Assembly (NCBI RefSeq): GCF_010727325.1
Contig: NZ_AP022565.1
Span: forward strand, 5,270,001 to 5,334,000
Length of the DNA stretch: 64,000 bases
Direction: 5' to 3'
Source of the DNA: Mycolicibacterium alvei
Lineage (GTDB): Bacteria > Actinomycetota > Actinomycetes > Mycobacteriales > Mycobacteriaceae
Shown: positions 26,545 to 35,139 of the stretch, piece by piece
Numbering within the stretch: position 1 is the stretch's first letter
Layout of the letters: each line of letters begins with the position of its first letter
Notes under the pieces: generated by a model
Told to the model about the DNA's origin: nothing
What the model saw: the letters and a program-made list of their open reading frames with translations, nothing else
Databases searched by the model: none
Program-made: the position numbers and the translations under genes

Positions 26545-28034
26545 GACTTCTCCTGTCGATCGTGCGGGGGCCATTCGTTCACCGCATGGTCCAGGGTGGT
26601 CCACAGGTGTTGTGTCGCGTACGCGCGCCATGGGCGCCATCTGGCGCTGTGTTCCACCAGCCCGTCTGCGGGGAGTCCGAGGTGCCCGGCAGCCGCGCGT
26701 ACGCCGAGATCGGTGGCGGGGAAGGCATCCGGGTCGCCGAGGCCGCGCATGGCGATCACCTCAGTCGTCCATGGGCCGACACCGGGAAGATCCAGCAGCT
26801 GCTCGCGGGCGCGGTCCCAGTCGCATCCGGGATCGAGGAACAGGTGGCCGTCGGCGATTGCCTGCACCACGGCGGTCACGGTGCGCTTGCGGGATGCCGG
26901 CATCGCCAGATCGGCGGGATCCAGACCGGCGAGGTCGGAGATGCTGGGAAACACATGAGTCAGTCCACCTGCCTCGTCCGCGATCGGCGTTCCGTAACGG
27001 GCGACGAGGCGACCCACGTGGGTGCGAGCGGCCTTGATCGACACCTGCTGGCCGATCACCACCCGGAGTGCGAGTTCGGCCTCGTCGACGGTGCGGGGGA
27101 TCCGTTGGCCCGGCGCCTTGGCCACCACCGCGGTCAGCGCCGAATCGGCCTGGAGTGCGTCCACGACCGCCTCGGGATCGGCGTCGAGGTCCAGCAACCG
27201 CCGGCACCGCGCGATGGCGGCCGACAGGTCACGGAAGTCGTCGAGGGTCAGCTGACAGCGGACATGGTCGGGTGCCGGTGTCAGACCGACCACACCGTGG
27301 CCGTGCGGTAGCCGCAGGGTGCGCCGGAACTGCCCGTCGCGCACCTCTTCCAGCCCGGGGACCGCACTGGCGGCCAAATGGCCGAACAGCCCTTCGTAGG
27401 AGAACGGCGTCCGTACCGGCAGCCGTAGCGAAAGGACGCCGGGAGCGGCGGAAACCTCGGTGGAGAATCGGCTCCGGGCCCGTAGGCGGAGCTGGGTCGG
27501 CGTCAGATCGCACACCGCGCGCACGGTGTCGTTGAACTGCCGGATGCTGGCGAATCCGGCGGCGAACGCGACGTCCGCGAACGGCAGCCCGGTGGTTTCG
27601 ATCAGAACACGAGCCGTCTGGGTGCGCTGCGCCCGGGCCAGCGCCAGGGGATTGGCGCCCAGTTCGGCCTGCATGATGCGTTGCAACTGCCGGGTCGTGT
27701 AGCCGACGCGGCCGGCCAGTCCCGTCACCCCTTCGCGGTCCACGGTTCCGTCGGCGATGAGCCGCATGCATCGCGCCACGATGTCGCCACGCACGTTCCA
27801 TTCCGGGGAACCGGGGGAGGCGTCGGGGCGGCACCGTTTGCAGGCCCGGAACCCGGCTGCCTGGGCGGCCGCGGCAGTCGGATAGAACCGCATGTTCCGG
27901 GCAAAAGGTGGGCGCACCGGGCAGCTGGGGCGGCAATAGATACCGGTGGTGAGCACGGCGGTGACAAACCAGCCGTCAAACCGTGCGTCCTTGGACTGGA
28001 CTGCCCGGTAACAGCGGTCGAAATCTTCGTGCAT
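26541..28034 (-). CDS. alkA: AdaA-AlkA fusion: methyl-sensing regulator and 3-methyladenine DNA glycosylase
   Basis: 497 residues from ATG 28034 (GTG 28043 is the alternative). N-terminal Ada metal-binding domain with four cysteines (GIYCRPSCP and ACKRCRPD), which accepts methyl groups from phosphotriesters. Then an AraC-type HTH (TRQLQRIMQAELGANPLALARAQRTQTA, second HTH around LPFADVAFAAGFASIRQFN). The C-terminal part is an AlkA glycosylase with the HhH motif LLDLPGVGPWTTEVI followed by an aspartate. With ogt this is the adaptive response to alkylation, as in M. tuberculosis Rv1317c-Rv1316c. Methylation of the Cys domain would be expected to switch on its own operon. Confidence 0.93.
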   Translation of the reverse strand: MHEDFDRCYRAVQSKDARFDGWFVTAVLTTGIYCRPSCPVRPPFARNMRFYPTAAAAQAAGFRACKRCRPDASPGSPEWNVRGDIVARCMRLIADGTVDREGVTGLAGRVGYTTRQLQRIMQAELGANPLALARAQRTQTARVLIETTGLPFADVAFAAGFASIRQFNDTVRAVCDLTPTQLRLRARSRFSTEVSAAPGVLSLRLPVRTPFSYEGLFGHLAASAVPGLEEVRDGQFRRTLRLPHGHGVVGLTPAPDHVRCQLTLDDFRDLSAAIARCRRLLDLDADPEAVVDALQADSALTAVVAKAPGQRIPRTVDEAELALRVVIGQQVSIKAARTHVGRLVARYGTPIADEAGGLTHVFPSISDLAGLDPADLAMPASRKRTVTAVVQAIADGHLFLDPGCDWDRAREQLLDLPGVGPWTTEVIAMRGLGDPDAFPATDLGVRAAAGHLGLPADGLVEHSARWRPWRAYATQHLWTTLDHAVNEWPPHDRQEKS

Positions 28035-28121
28035 GGGTTCCACGATGGCACGGGTGCTCCCACTTCACTAGCGGGAAAGCGACATGGTCGTGACGGTCGG
28101 CTCGCGGCTAGACTCCGACCT

Positions 28122-29405
28122 GTGGCCGAGTTGGTGCAGCATTATCTGGACCGGATTCGTGCCGAGCAGGTCGATCTGCGTGATGGCGCCGTGGCGAATT
28201 ACATCCCCGAACTTGCCGACGTCGACCCCGAGGGTTTCGCGCTCAGCTTGTCTTCCTCGGACGGCTATGTCTACGAGTCCGGCGATGCCGCAGTTGAATT
28301 CACCATCCAATCGATCTCCAAGCCGTTCACCTATGCCCTGGCGCTCGGCCAGATCGGCCAGGATGCCGTCGACGCCAAGATCGGTGTCGAACCCTCCGGT
28401 GAAGCGTTCAACGAAATCAGCGTCGACGACGTCACCAAGACGCCGAAAAACCCGATGATCAACGCCGGTGCGATTGCCGCTGTTTCCTTGATCCCCGGCG
28501 CCAGTACCGAGGAGCGGTTCGACCGCATCCACGAGTTCTACTCGGCGTGTGCGGGGCGAAGGCTCGAGATCGACATGAATGTGTACGCCTCGGAGAAGGC
28601 AACCGGCAACCGGAATCGGGCTATCGCCTACATGTTGGCCAGTTTCGGTGTGCTGGACGGTGATCCAGACGAGGTGCTGGACGTGTACTTCCGGCAGTGC
28701 TCGGTCAGGGTGACCAGTACGGACCTGGCCCGGATGGCCGCCACATTGGCGCGGGGCGGGTTCAACCCCTTGACCGGCCGGCGGGTCATCGAGGCGAACG
28801 TGGTGCGGCGCACCCTGAGTGTGATGGTGACCTGCGGGATGTACGACGCCGCGGGCGACTGGGTCAGTGCCGTGGGCATGCCCGCCAAGAGCGGGGTCGG
28901 TGGTGGCATCGTGGCGGTGCTGCCCGGCCAACTCGGCATCGGCGTTTACTCTCCACGTCTGGATGTTCGCGGCAACAGTGTGCGCGGCGTACAGACGTGC
29001 CGAAACCTGTCCTCGCAGCTGGGATTGCACTTTCTCAGCGTGACCCGGGAGTCGTCGTCGACGTTGCGGGCGGTGTTCGATGCGGGCCCGGGCATCCGGG
29101 TCTACGAGGTCCAGGGGGATCTGTTGTTCGCCGGGGCAGAGCAGGTGCTGCGGACCGCCGAGCACGACCGCGACGAGTACGAGGTGGCCGTGCTGGACGT
29201 CACGCGGGTCGACGACATCAACGACGCCGCCCGCGGCATGCTCACCGGAATGCGCGCCAGCCTGTCCCGGGTGGGCAAGGAGGCGTGCCTCGTCGACCCG
29301 GACGGTCGCGTGGTGCCCGCCGAGCGGCGCGACGAATACGACACCATCGTGTTCCGGACCCTCGACGAAGCGGTCGACGCGGCACGGCAGTGGAGCGCCG
29401 GTTAG
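28122..29405 (+). CDS. glsA: Glutaminase A with C-terminal STAS domain
   Basis: 427 residues from GTG 28122 (MAELVQHYL); the open frame upstream runs through alkA antisense and is not coding. Hydrolyses glutamine to glutamate and ammonia. Beta-lactamase-like fold with the S-x-x-K nucleophile pair S64 and K67 (QSISKPF), then NPMINAGAI, and AKSGVGGGIVAVLPG. The last 115 residues look like a STAS domain (YEVAVLDVTRVDDINDAARGML), found on many actinobacterial glutaminases and probably regulatory. The stop overlaps the convergent cyclase stop by four bases. Confidence 0.92.
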   Translation: MAELVQHYLDRIRAEQVDLRDGAVANYIPELADVDPEGFALSLSSSDGYVYESGDAAVEFTIQSISKPFTYALALGQIGQDAVDAKIGVEPSGEAFNEISVDDVTKTPKNPMINAGAIAAVSLIPGASTEERFDRIHEFYSACAGRRLEIDMNVYASEKATGNRNRAIAYMLASFGVLDGDPDEVLDVYFRQCSVRVTSTDLARMAATLARGGFNPLTGRRVIEANVVRRTLSVMVTCGMYDAAGDWVSAVGMPAKSGVGGGIVAVLPGQLGIGVYSPRLDVRGNSVRGVQTCRNLSSQLGLHFLSVTRESSSTLRAVFDAGPGIRVYEVQGDLLFAGAEQVLRTAEHDRDEYEVAVLDVTRVDDINDAARGMLTGMRASLSRVGKEACLVDPDGRVVPAERRDEYDTIVFRTLDEAVDAARQWSAG

Positions 29406-31006
29406 GTCGGTACGGCCACCCGGGTCGGCTCGCCCAGACCCCGCAGGGTCACCGATTCGCCCAGTGACCAACGGGCACTTTCGGCTTCGGACGCATTGGA
29501 GACCGTGTCCGACGATGCCACCAGGTGTCCGGGCACCTGTTTGGAGTAATCGCACAGCCGCGCGGCCTCGTTGACCGGCTCTCCGATCACGGTGTACTCA
29601 AAGCGCTCCTTGGCGCCGACGTTCCCTGCCACCACCTGGCCGGCTGCCACCCCGATGCCTGCCTTGAGCTCGGGCACCTCGGTACGCAGCCGCCGCGCGA
29701 TCGCCCGTGCGGCTCCCAGGGCTTCATCCTCGGCGTTTGGCAGTGAGACCGGCGCACCGAACACGGCCAGGATTGCGTCACCCTCGAACTTGTTGACCAG
29801 ACCGCGGTGATTGTCGACCTCGTCGACGATGACCGCGAAGAACCGGTTGAGCAGATCGACCACCTCGACCGCAGGTCGCGTGGTCACCAGCTGCGTCGAG
29901 CCGATGACATCGACGAAAATCACTGCGGCGTGGCGCTCCTCGCCGCCGAGGACGGGCTTCTCCTGTTCGGCCAGGGCGGCGACCTCGCGGCCGACGTGAC
30001 GGCCGAACAGGTCACGGACCCGCTCGCGCTCGCGCAGACCGTGGACCATCGAGTTGAAACCGCGTTGCAGCTGGCCGAGTTCGGTCCCGTCGAACACCAC
30101 CAGATTGGTGTCTAGATCGCCTTGTTCTACGCGATTGAGGGCGGCACGCACCGCCCGGATCGGGGTAGCGGTCAGATAGGACAGGATCCACATCAGCAGG
30201 AAGCCGAAGATCAACGCGAACGAGCCGAGACCGATGACTGCGTAAGCGAATTGGGTCGGGGTCAGGGTATTGAGCGTCACGGCGAACACCGCCGCCAGCA
30301 TGATGCCGAGGATGGGTACGCCTGAGCTCAGCGCCCAGACCACCATGGTGCGGCCCATGATGCCCGGAGCCAGCCGGACCGGGGGCGGCCCGGCCTCCAG
30401 CGCCTGCGCGGCGACCGGTCGCAGTGCGAACTCGGTGAACAGATGACAGCTGACCGACACCACGATGCCGGGAAAGCTGATGCCCAGTAGGAACTTCGGA
30501 ATGTAGTCCGTGTCGGCGAGACCGTAGAGCGTCGTCAACAGCGCGGTGCCTGCTCCCCACAGGAACAGCAGTACGCGAGTGAGCCGGAACGGAGCGAAGA
30601 ACGTGTTCCGCTGATCCTGGAGGGTGGGTGGTCGCTCTTCGATCGCCCACCGCACGTTGTCGATCACCCGGGTCGTCGCCCAGAAGACCCCGACGATCAA
30701 CGCCGCGACCATATAGATGGGGGCCACGATGAAGGTGATCCAGCGGACCGTCGGATCGAACACATCCGGAGTCGGGAACAGCAACGTGACGATGATCATC
30801 GAGATGCCGATGCCGAGCAGGTTCACGAGGATCACGAACGTCGTGAGAATGACCTGGATACGCACCCTGCGACGGCGCTGGCTCTCCGATACCTGGCCGA
30901 GCACCCATGATCCGTATTCCGGTGTGTTCGGCAGCCTGCTGTTCTGGCGCGTGACGCCCTCAAGGACTCGACCCAGCTGCCGCGCCAGCGATTTGTCGGC
31001 TTTCAT
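29402..31006 (-). CDS. Membrane adenylate cyclase, class III, with HAMP domain
   Basis: 534 residues. About six membrane helices in residues 50-290, a HAMP domain (LTATPIRAVRAALNRVEQGD) at about 280-335, and a C-terminal class III cyclase domain. Metal and substrate residues are present: FVDVIGSTQL (Asp), NKFEGDAILAVFG (Lys and second Asp), and VNEAARLCD (Asn and Arg of the transition state). It matches the Rv1318c-Rv1320c group. M. tuberculosis has three tandem copies here and this window has one. It makes cAMP; the signal it senses is unknown. It may be balanced by the cAMP phosphodiesterase-like gene at 54037. Confidence 0.92.
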   Translation of the reverse strand: MKADKSLARQLGRVLEGVTRQNSRLPNTPEYGSWVLGQVSESQRRRRVRIQVILTTFVILVNLLGIGISMIIVTLLFPTPDVFDPTVRWITFIVAPIYMVAALIVGVFWATTRVIDNVRWAIEERPPTLQDQRNTFFAPFRLTRVLLFLWGAGTALLTTLYGLADTDYIPKFLLGISFPGIVVSVSCHLFTEFALRPVAAQALEAGPPPVRLAPGIMGRTMVVWALSSGVPILGIMLAAVFAVTLNTLTPTQFAYAVIGLGSFALIFGFLLMWILSYLTATPIRAVRAALNRVEQGDLDTNLVVFDGTELGQLQRGFNSMVHGLRERERVRDLFGRHVGREVAALAEQEKPVLGGEERHAAVIFVDVIGSTQLVTTRPAVEVVDLLNRFFAVIVDEVDNHRGLVNKFEGDAILAVFGAPVSLPNAEDEALGAARAIARRLRTEVPELKAGIGVAAGQVVAGNVGAKERFEYTVIGEPVNEAARLCDYSKQVPGHLVASSDTVSNASEAESARWSLGESVTLRGLGEPTRVAVPT

Positions 31007-31039
31007 TGTGGCGTCAGCCTAGTTCGTTGCCCATGCCCT

Positions 31040-31045
31040 TAAGGT
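31040..31045 (+). promoter_or_regulatory. -10 element of nucS
   Basis: TAAGGT at 31040-31045 predicts a start at about 31052, one base before GTG 31053. It also argues against the in-frame GTG at 31044, which lies inside the hexamer. Confidence 0.45.
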
Positions 31046-31052
31046 GGATCGG

Positions 31053-31739
31053 GTGCGCCTCGTGATTGCCCAGTGCACCGTCGACTATGTCGGGCGGCTG
31101 ACCGCCCACCTCCCATCGGCCCGCCGGCTGCTGTTGTTCAAGTCCGACGGTTCCGTCAGTGTCCACGCCGACGACCGTGCCTATAAGCCGCTGAATTGGA
31201 TGAGTCCACCCTGCTGGGTCGTCGAGTCGGCTCCGGAATCATCCGGGGACGGCGCACCTCTGCTGTGGGTGGTGGAGAACAAGGCTGGTGAGCAGCTGCG
31301 GATCACCGTCGAGGACGTCGAGCACGACTCCAGCCACGAATTGGGTGTCGATCCCGGCCTGGTCAAGGACGGCGTGGAGGCCCATCTGCAGAAACTGCTG
31401 GCCGAGCACGTCGAGTTGCTCGGCGCCGGGTACAGCCTGGTACGGCGCGAGTATCCGACCGCGATCGGTCCGGTGGACCTGATGTGCCGTGACGAGCTGG
31501 GCCGTTCGGTGGCCGTGGAGATCAAACGTCGCGGTGAGATCGACGGTGTGGAACAGCTGACCCGGTACCTCGACCTGCTCAACCGCGACACCGTGCTGGC
31601 CCCGGTGGCAGGAGTATTCGCCGCCCAGCAGATCAAACCACAGGCCCGAACGCTGGCTACTGACCGTGGAATCCGTTGCGTGACTTTGGATTATGACCAG
31701 ATGCGGGGCATGGACAGCGACGAATACCGGCTGTTCTGA
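31053..31739 (+). CDS. nucS: Mismatch-specific endonuclease NucS (EndoMS)
   Basis: 228 residues from GTG 31053 (MRLVIAQC). Cleaves both strands at mismatched bases and is the core of the non-canonical mismatch repair used by actinobacteria, which lack MutS and MutL. N-terminal dimer and DNA-binding domain ([14 protein letters not shown]). The C-terminal RecB-like nuclease domain has [10 protein letters not shown] and [17 protein letters not shown], which carry the catalytic Asp, Glu and Lys. It interacts with the sliding clamp through its C-terminus. It overlaps the next gene by one base. Confidence 0.95.
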   Translation: MRLVIAQCTVDYVGRLTAHLPSARRLLLFKSDGSVSVHADDRAYKPLNWMSPPCWVVESAPESSGDGAPLLWVVENKAGEQLRITVEDVEHDSSHELGVDPGLVKDGVEAHLQKLLAEHVELLGAGYSLVRREYPTAIGPVDLMCRDELGRSVAVEIKRRGEIDGVEQLTRYLDLLNRDTVLAPVAGVFAAQQIKPQARTLATDRGIRCVTLDYDQMRGMDSDEYRLF

Positions 31740-32020
31740 TGCGTCGCCGGCCCCGTGAACACCGTCGGTTGGCCCCCTTGCCGCCGTCGCGTCGCGTCGA
31801 GACGGGGCCCGACGGTTACGACTACGAGGTGCGGGCGGTTGCCGCCTCGCGTGCGGTGAAGGTCTATCGGTGCCCAGGATGCGACCACGAGATTCGCGTG
31901 GCGACCGCGCACGTGGTGGTGCTGCCGGTCGATATCGGCGATGTCGAGGACCGCAGGCACTGGCACACCGCCTGCTGGGCGAATCGGGCCAACCGCGGCC
32001 CGACGAGAAAGTGGTCCTAG
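31739..32020 (+). CDS. Small zinc-ribbon-like protein of unknown function
   Basis: 93 residues, very basic at both ends. CPGCDHEIRV (residues 45-54) and HWHTACW near residue 80 look like the two halves of a zinc site (C-x2-C and H-x-H-x2-C). The ATG overlaps the nucS stop (TGATG), so translation is coupled. The gene seems conserved beside nucS in mycobacteria (Rv1322 position). I recognise no named family. A link to NucS repair is inference from the overlap only. Confidence 0.75.
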   Translation: MRRRPREHRRLAPLPPSRRVETGPDGYDYEVRAVAASRAVKVYRCPGCDHEIRVATAHVVVLPVDIGDVEDRRHWHTACWANRANRGPTRKWS

Positions 32021-32493
32021 TGCTCTGAATCCGCGGCCGGTTCGACCAGCTCGATCAGCACGCCGCCGGCATCCTTGGGGTGGATGAAGTTGATCCGCGA
32101 ATTCGCAGTGCCCTTGCGGGGGGCTTCGTAGAGCAGCCGAACTCCCTGGCTGCGCAGGCGCTCACTCAGTGCATCGATGTCACTGGTCCGGTAGGCCAGC
32201 TGCTGCAGGCCGGGGCCGCTGCGATCGATGAACTTGGCGATCGTCGACTTCTCGTTCAGCGGGGCCAGCAGCTGGATCTGGGCGCTGCCCTTGGGGGCAC
32301 CACGCACCGAGAGCATGGCCTCGCGCACGCCCTGCTCTTCGTTGATCTCCTCGTGCAGGACGATCATGCCGAGGTTGTCGTGGTACCACTTGGCTGCGGC
32401 ATCCAGATCGGGAACGGCGATACCGACGTGATCGATCGCCGTCACCAGCGCGGAAGCCAGTGCGGTACGGGTATCAACCTGATCGGCGGTCAT
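32017..32493 (-). CDS. mce: Methylmalonyl-CoA epimerase
   Basis: 158 residues from ATG 32493. Interconverts the two stereoisomers of methylmalonyl-CoA so that the B12-dependent mutase can use it in propionate breakdown. Two VOC (glyoxalase-like) units: IDHVGIAVPDLDAAAKWY at the start, and QQLAYRTSDID onwards. The metal ligands are expected from His in DHVGIAV, Gln or His in the second unit and Glu in LIELVEP. The mRNA is probably leaderless. It lies divergent to the thiolase gene. Confidence 0.92.
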   Translation of the reverse strand: MTADQVDTRTALASALVTAIDHVGIAVPDLDAAAKWYHDNLGMIVLHEEINEEQGVREAMLSVRGAPKGSAQIQLLAPLNEKSTIAKFIDRSGPGLQQLAYRTSDIDALSERLRSQGVRLLYEAPRKGTANSRINFIHPKDAGGVLIELVEPAADSEH

Positions 32494-32499
32494 AACGTA

Positions 32500-32505
32500 A
32501 CGGTA
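32500..32505 (-). promoter_or_regulatory. -10 element for leaderless mce mRNA
   Basis: TACCGT on the minus strand, six bases, then ATG at 32493. The same hexamer and spacing precede pduO. Confidence 0.5.
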
Positions 32506-32576
32506 ACCTCTACCTGAGCGTTTGCGTATGTGTGATCGCCCACACAGCTCTTGGAACCAGGCTTTGGAGGTAGGAA

Positions 32577-33770
32577 ATGACTGCGGAATCTCGCACATCG
32601 GTGATCGTTGCTGGAGCGCGTACTCCGGTTGGCAGATTGATGGGCTCACTGAAGGATTTTTCCGGCAGTGACCTGGGTGCGATCGCGATCCGCGGCGCCC
32701 TGGAGAAGGCGAAGGTGGATGCTTCGCTGGTCGATTACGTGATCATGGGCCAGGTGCTCACCGCAGGCGCCGGCCAGATGCCCGCTCGCCAGTCCGCGGT
32801 GGCCGCCGGCATCGGGTGGGACGTGCCCGCGCTGTCCATCAACAAGATGTGCCTGTCAGGCATCGACGCGATCGCGCTGGCCGACCAGCTGATCCGGGCC
32901 GGCGAGTTCGAGGTCGTCGTCGCCGGCGGGCAGGAGTCGATGAGCCAGGCCCCGCACCTGCTGCCCAAGAGCCGTGAGGGCTACAAGTACGGCGATGCGA
33001 CGCTGGTCGATCACCTGGCCTATGACGGTCTGCACGACGTGTTCACCGATCAGCCGATGGGCGCGCTCACCGAGCAGCGCAATGATGACGACAAATTCAC
33101 CCGCGCCGAGCAGGACGAGTTTGCTGCCCAGTCGCACCAGAAGGCCGCCGCGGCGTGGAAGGACGGGGTATACGCCGACGAGGTGGTGCCGGTGTCGATC
33201 CCGCAGCGCAAGGGCGACCCGATTGAGTTCGCCGAGGACGAGGGCATCCGGGCCAACACGACCGCCGAATCGTTGGGTGGACTCCGTCCGGCCTTCCGCA
33301 AGGACGGCACCATCACGGCCGGCTCGTCTTCGCAGATCTCTGACGGTGCGGCTGCGGTCGTGGTGATGAGCAAGGCCAAGGCACAGGAGCTGGGCCTGGA
33401 CTGGCTGTGTGAGATCGGGGCCCACGGTGTGGTGGCCGGTCCGGACTCCACGCTGCAGAGCCAACCGGCCAATGCGATCAAGAAGGCGGTCGAGCGGGAG
33501 GGCATCAGCATCGATCAGCTGGACGTCCTCGAGATCAACGAGGCGTTCGCTGCAGTGTCGCTGGCCTCGACCCGGGAACTCGGCGTCGACCCGGCCAAGG
33601 TGAATGTCAACGGCGGCGCGATCGCCATCGGCCACCCGATCGGCATGTCGGGTGCCCGCATCACGCTGCATGCGGCACTGGAACTGGCCCGTAAGGGGTC
33701 CGGCTACGCGGTGGCCGCACTCTGTGGTGCCGGTGGCCAGGGTGATGCCCTGATCCTGCGTCGCCCGTAG
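32577..33770 (+). CDS. fadA4: Acetyl-CoA acetyltransferase (thiolase)
   Basis: 397 residues. Condenses two acetyl-CoA to acetoacetyl-CoA or does the reverse thiolysis. Nucleophilic cysteine in [12 protein letters not shown] (about residue 89), the [17 protein letters not shown] His motif and the C-terminal cysteine in [22 protein letters not shown] is a strong ribosome site before ATG 32577. The neighbour mce suggests propionyl/acetyl-CoA metabolism. Biosynthetic or degradative use cannot be told from sequence. Confidence 0.95.
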   Translation: MTAESRTSVIVAGARTPVGRLMGSLKDFSGSDLGAIAIRGALEKAKVDASLVDYVIMGQVLTAGAGQMPARQSAVAAGIGWDVPALSINKMCLSGIDAIALADQLIRAGEFEVVVAGGQESMSQAPHLLPKSREGYKYGDATLVDHLAYDGLHDVFTDQPMGALTEQRNDDDKFTRAEQDEFAAQSHQKAAAAWKDGVYADEVVPVSIPQRKGDPIEFAEDEGIRANTTAESLGGLRPAFRKDGTITAGSSSQISDGAAAVVVMSKAKAQELGLDWLCEIGAHGVVAGPDSTLQSQPANAIKKAVEREGISIDQLDVLEINEAFAAVSLASTRELGVDPAKVNVNGGAIAIGHPIGMSGARITLHAALELARKGSGYAVAALCGAGGQGDALILRRP

Positions 33771-33814
33771 CTACCAACGACGCTACGTAGTAGCTGGCCG
33801 CCGGTTCCGGCACA

Positions 33815-34198
33815 ATGGCGGCCATGACACGCTCCTTCGACCTGCGCACGATCGCCGGCTGGTTCCGGCTCATCGCCCTTGCCGAGGCGGTGAGCTGGGC
33901 CGGTCTGCTGATCGGCATGTATTTCAAGTACCTGGGCACTCCGAGCACCGAGATCGGTGTGAAGGTGTTCGGTCCTATCCACGGCGGCGTATTCCTCGCG
34001 TTCGTGGTGGCCGCCGTACTGGTCGGCGTGGCCCGTAAATGGGACATCGGCACCTGGATTCTGGCGTTGCTGGCCAGCATTGTGCCGATGGGTAGTGTGA
34101 TCTTCGTCATGTGGGCTGATCGGACTGCCCGTATCTCCTCGGGCGAGGTTTCGGCGTCGGTGACACAACCGGCCCGGGCTGTCCCGGAAACAACGTGA
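33815..34198 (+). CDS. DUF3817 integral membrane protein
   Basis: 127 residues from ATG 33815, or 124 from ATG 33824. Three membrane helices and the conserved FGPIHGGVF motif of DUF3817. Function unknown. A second member of the same family is at 56307-56651. Confidence 0.8.
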   Translation: MAAMTRSFDLRTIAGWFRLIALAEAVSWAGLLIGMYFKYLGTPSTEIGVKVFGPIHGGVFLAFVVAAVLVGVARKWDIGTWILALLASIVPMGSVIFVMWADRTARISSGEVSASVTQPARAVPETT

Positions 34199-34211
34199 CA
34201 GACTTGTCGGC

Positions 34212-35123
34212 GTGACTCGTCCACGACCTTCTGTCGGTCCGGCGCTGGCCGGTGCGGTTGACCTATCGGCACTCAAGCAGCGGCCCGCCGCATCGGGCGG
34301 TACGGGCCCCAGTGCAGCCGGCGGCCCGAATGCCACCGAGGTCACCGAAGTCAACTTCGAAGCCGAGGTACTGGTCCGCTCGGGCCAGGTGCCGGTGGTG
34401 GTGCTCTTGTGGTCGCCACGCAGCGAGTCCAGCGCGGCGCTGGGGGATGCCCTGGCCGGTCTGGCTGCGGCGGACAACGGCAAGTGGTCGCTGGCGCTGG
34501 TCAACGTCGACACCACTCCGCGGGTGGCGCAGATGTTCGGCATCCAGGGCGTGCCGACGGTCGTCGCCCTCGCGGGCGGACAGCCGATCGCCAGCTTCCA
34601 GGGGTCGCAACCTACCGAGGAATTGCGGCGCTGGGTCGATTCGCTGCTCGAAGCAACCGCGGGCAAGTTGACCGGATCCGGTGACGGTGATGGCGACGGT
34701 GGCGAGGAGCAGGTCGACCCCGAGTTGGCCGCGGCCCGGACCCTCCTGGACGAAGGTGACTTCGCCGCGGCATCGGCCGCATATCAGGCGATTCTCGACG
34801 CCCAGCCCAATCACGCCGAGGCCAAGGGCGCGGTGCGCCAGATCGCGTTCCTCGAACGTGCCAGTACGACGAGTCCCGACGCGATGGTCGCCGCCGACGC
34901 GGCTCCCGACGACATCGACCTCGCCCTCGCCGCTGCCGACGCCGAGGTCCTGGCCCAAGAGGTGTCGGCGGCCTTCAATCGGCTCATCGCACTGATCAAG
35001 CGCACCGCGGGCGACGACCGGACCAAGGTGCGGACCCGGCTGGTCGAGTTGTTCGACCTGTTCGACCCGGCCGACCCCGAGGTCATCGCCGGCCGTCGCA
35101 ATCTGGCCAACGCGCTGTACTAG
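34212..35123 (+). CDS. CnoX/YbbN-like thioredoxin-fold co-chaperone with TPR region
   Basis: 303 residues from GTG 34212. Residues 50-155 form a thioredoxin fold, with VVVLLWSPRSESSAALG where thioredoxins have WCGPC and the cis-proline motif GVPTVVALAGG. There is no cysteine at the active site, so it is not a disulfide reductase. Residues 165-300 are a TPR-like helical region (AARTLLDEGDFAAASAAYQAIL). E. coli CnoX passes substrates to GroEL and DnaK under oxidative stress; the same job here is inference. Equivalent to Rv1324. Confidence 0.85.
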   Translation: MTRPRPSVGPALAGAVDLSALKQRPAASGGTGPSAAGGPNATEVTEVNFEAEVLVRSGQVPVVVLLWSPRSESSAALGDALAGLAAADNGKWSLALVNVDTTPRVAQMFGIQGVPTVVALAGGQPIASFQGSQPTEELRRWVDSLLEATAGKLTGSGDGDGDGGEEQVDPELAAARTLLDEGDFAAASAAYQAILDAQPNHAEAKGAVRQIAFLERASTTSPDAMVAADAAPDDIDLALAAADAEVLAQEVSAAFNRLIALIKRTAGDDRTKVRTRLVELFDLFDPADPEVIAGRRNLANALY

Positions 35124-35139
35124 CAGTCCGAGAAAACCG

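Noticed and set aside
27681-28121. N-terminal extension of glutaminase to 574 residues
   Set aside because: The extra part is antisense to alkA and has no glutaminase similarity; GTG 28122 gives the normal start.
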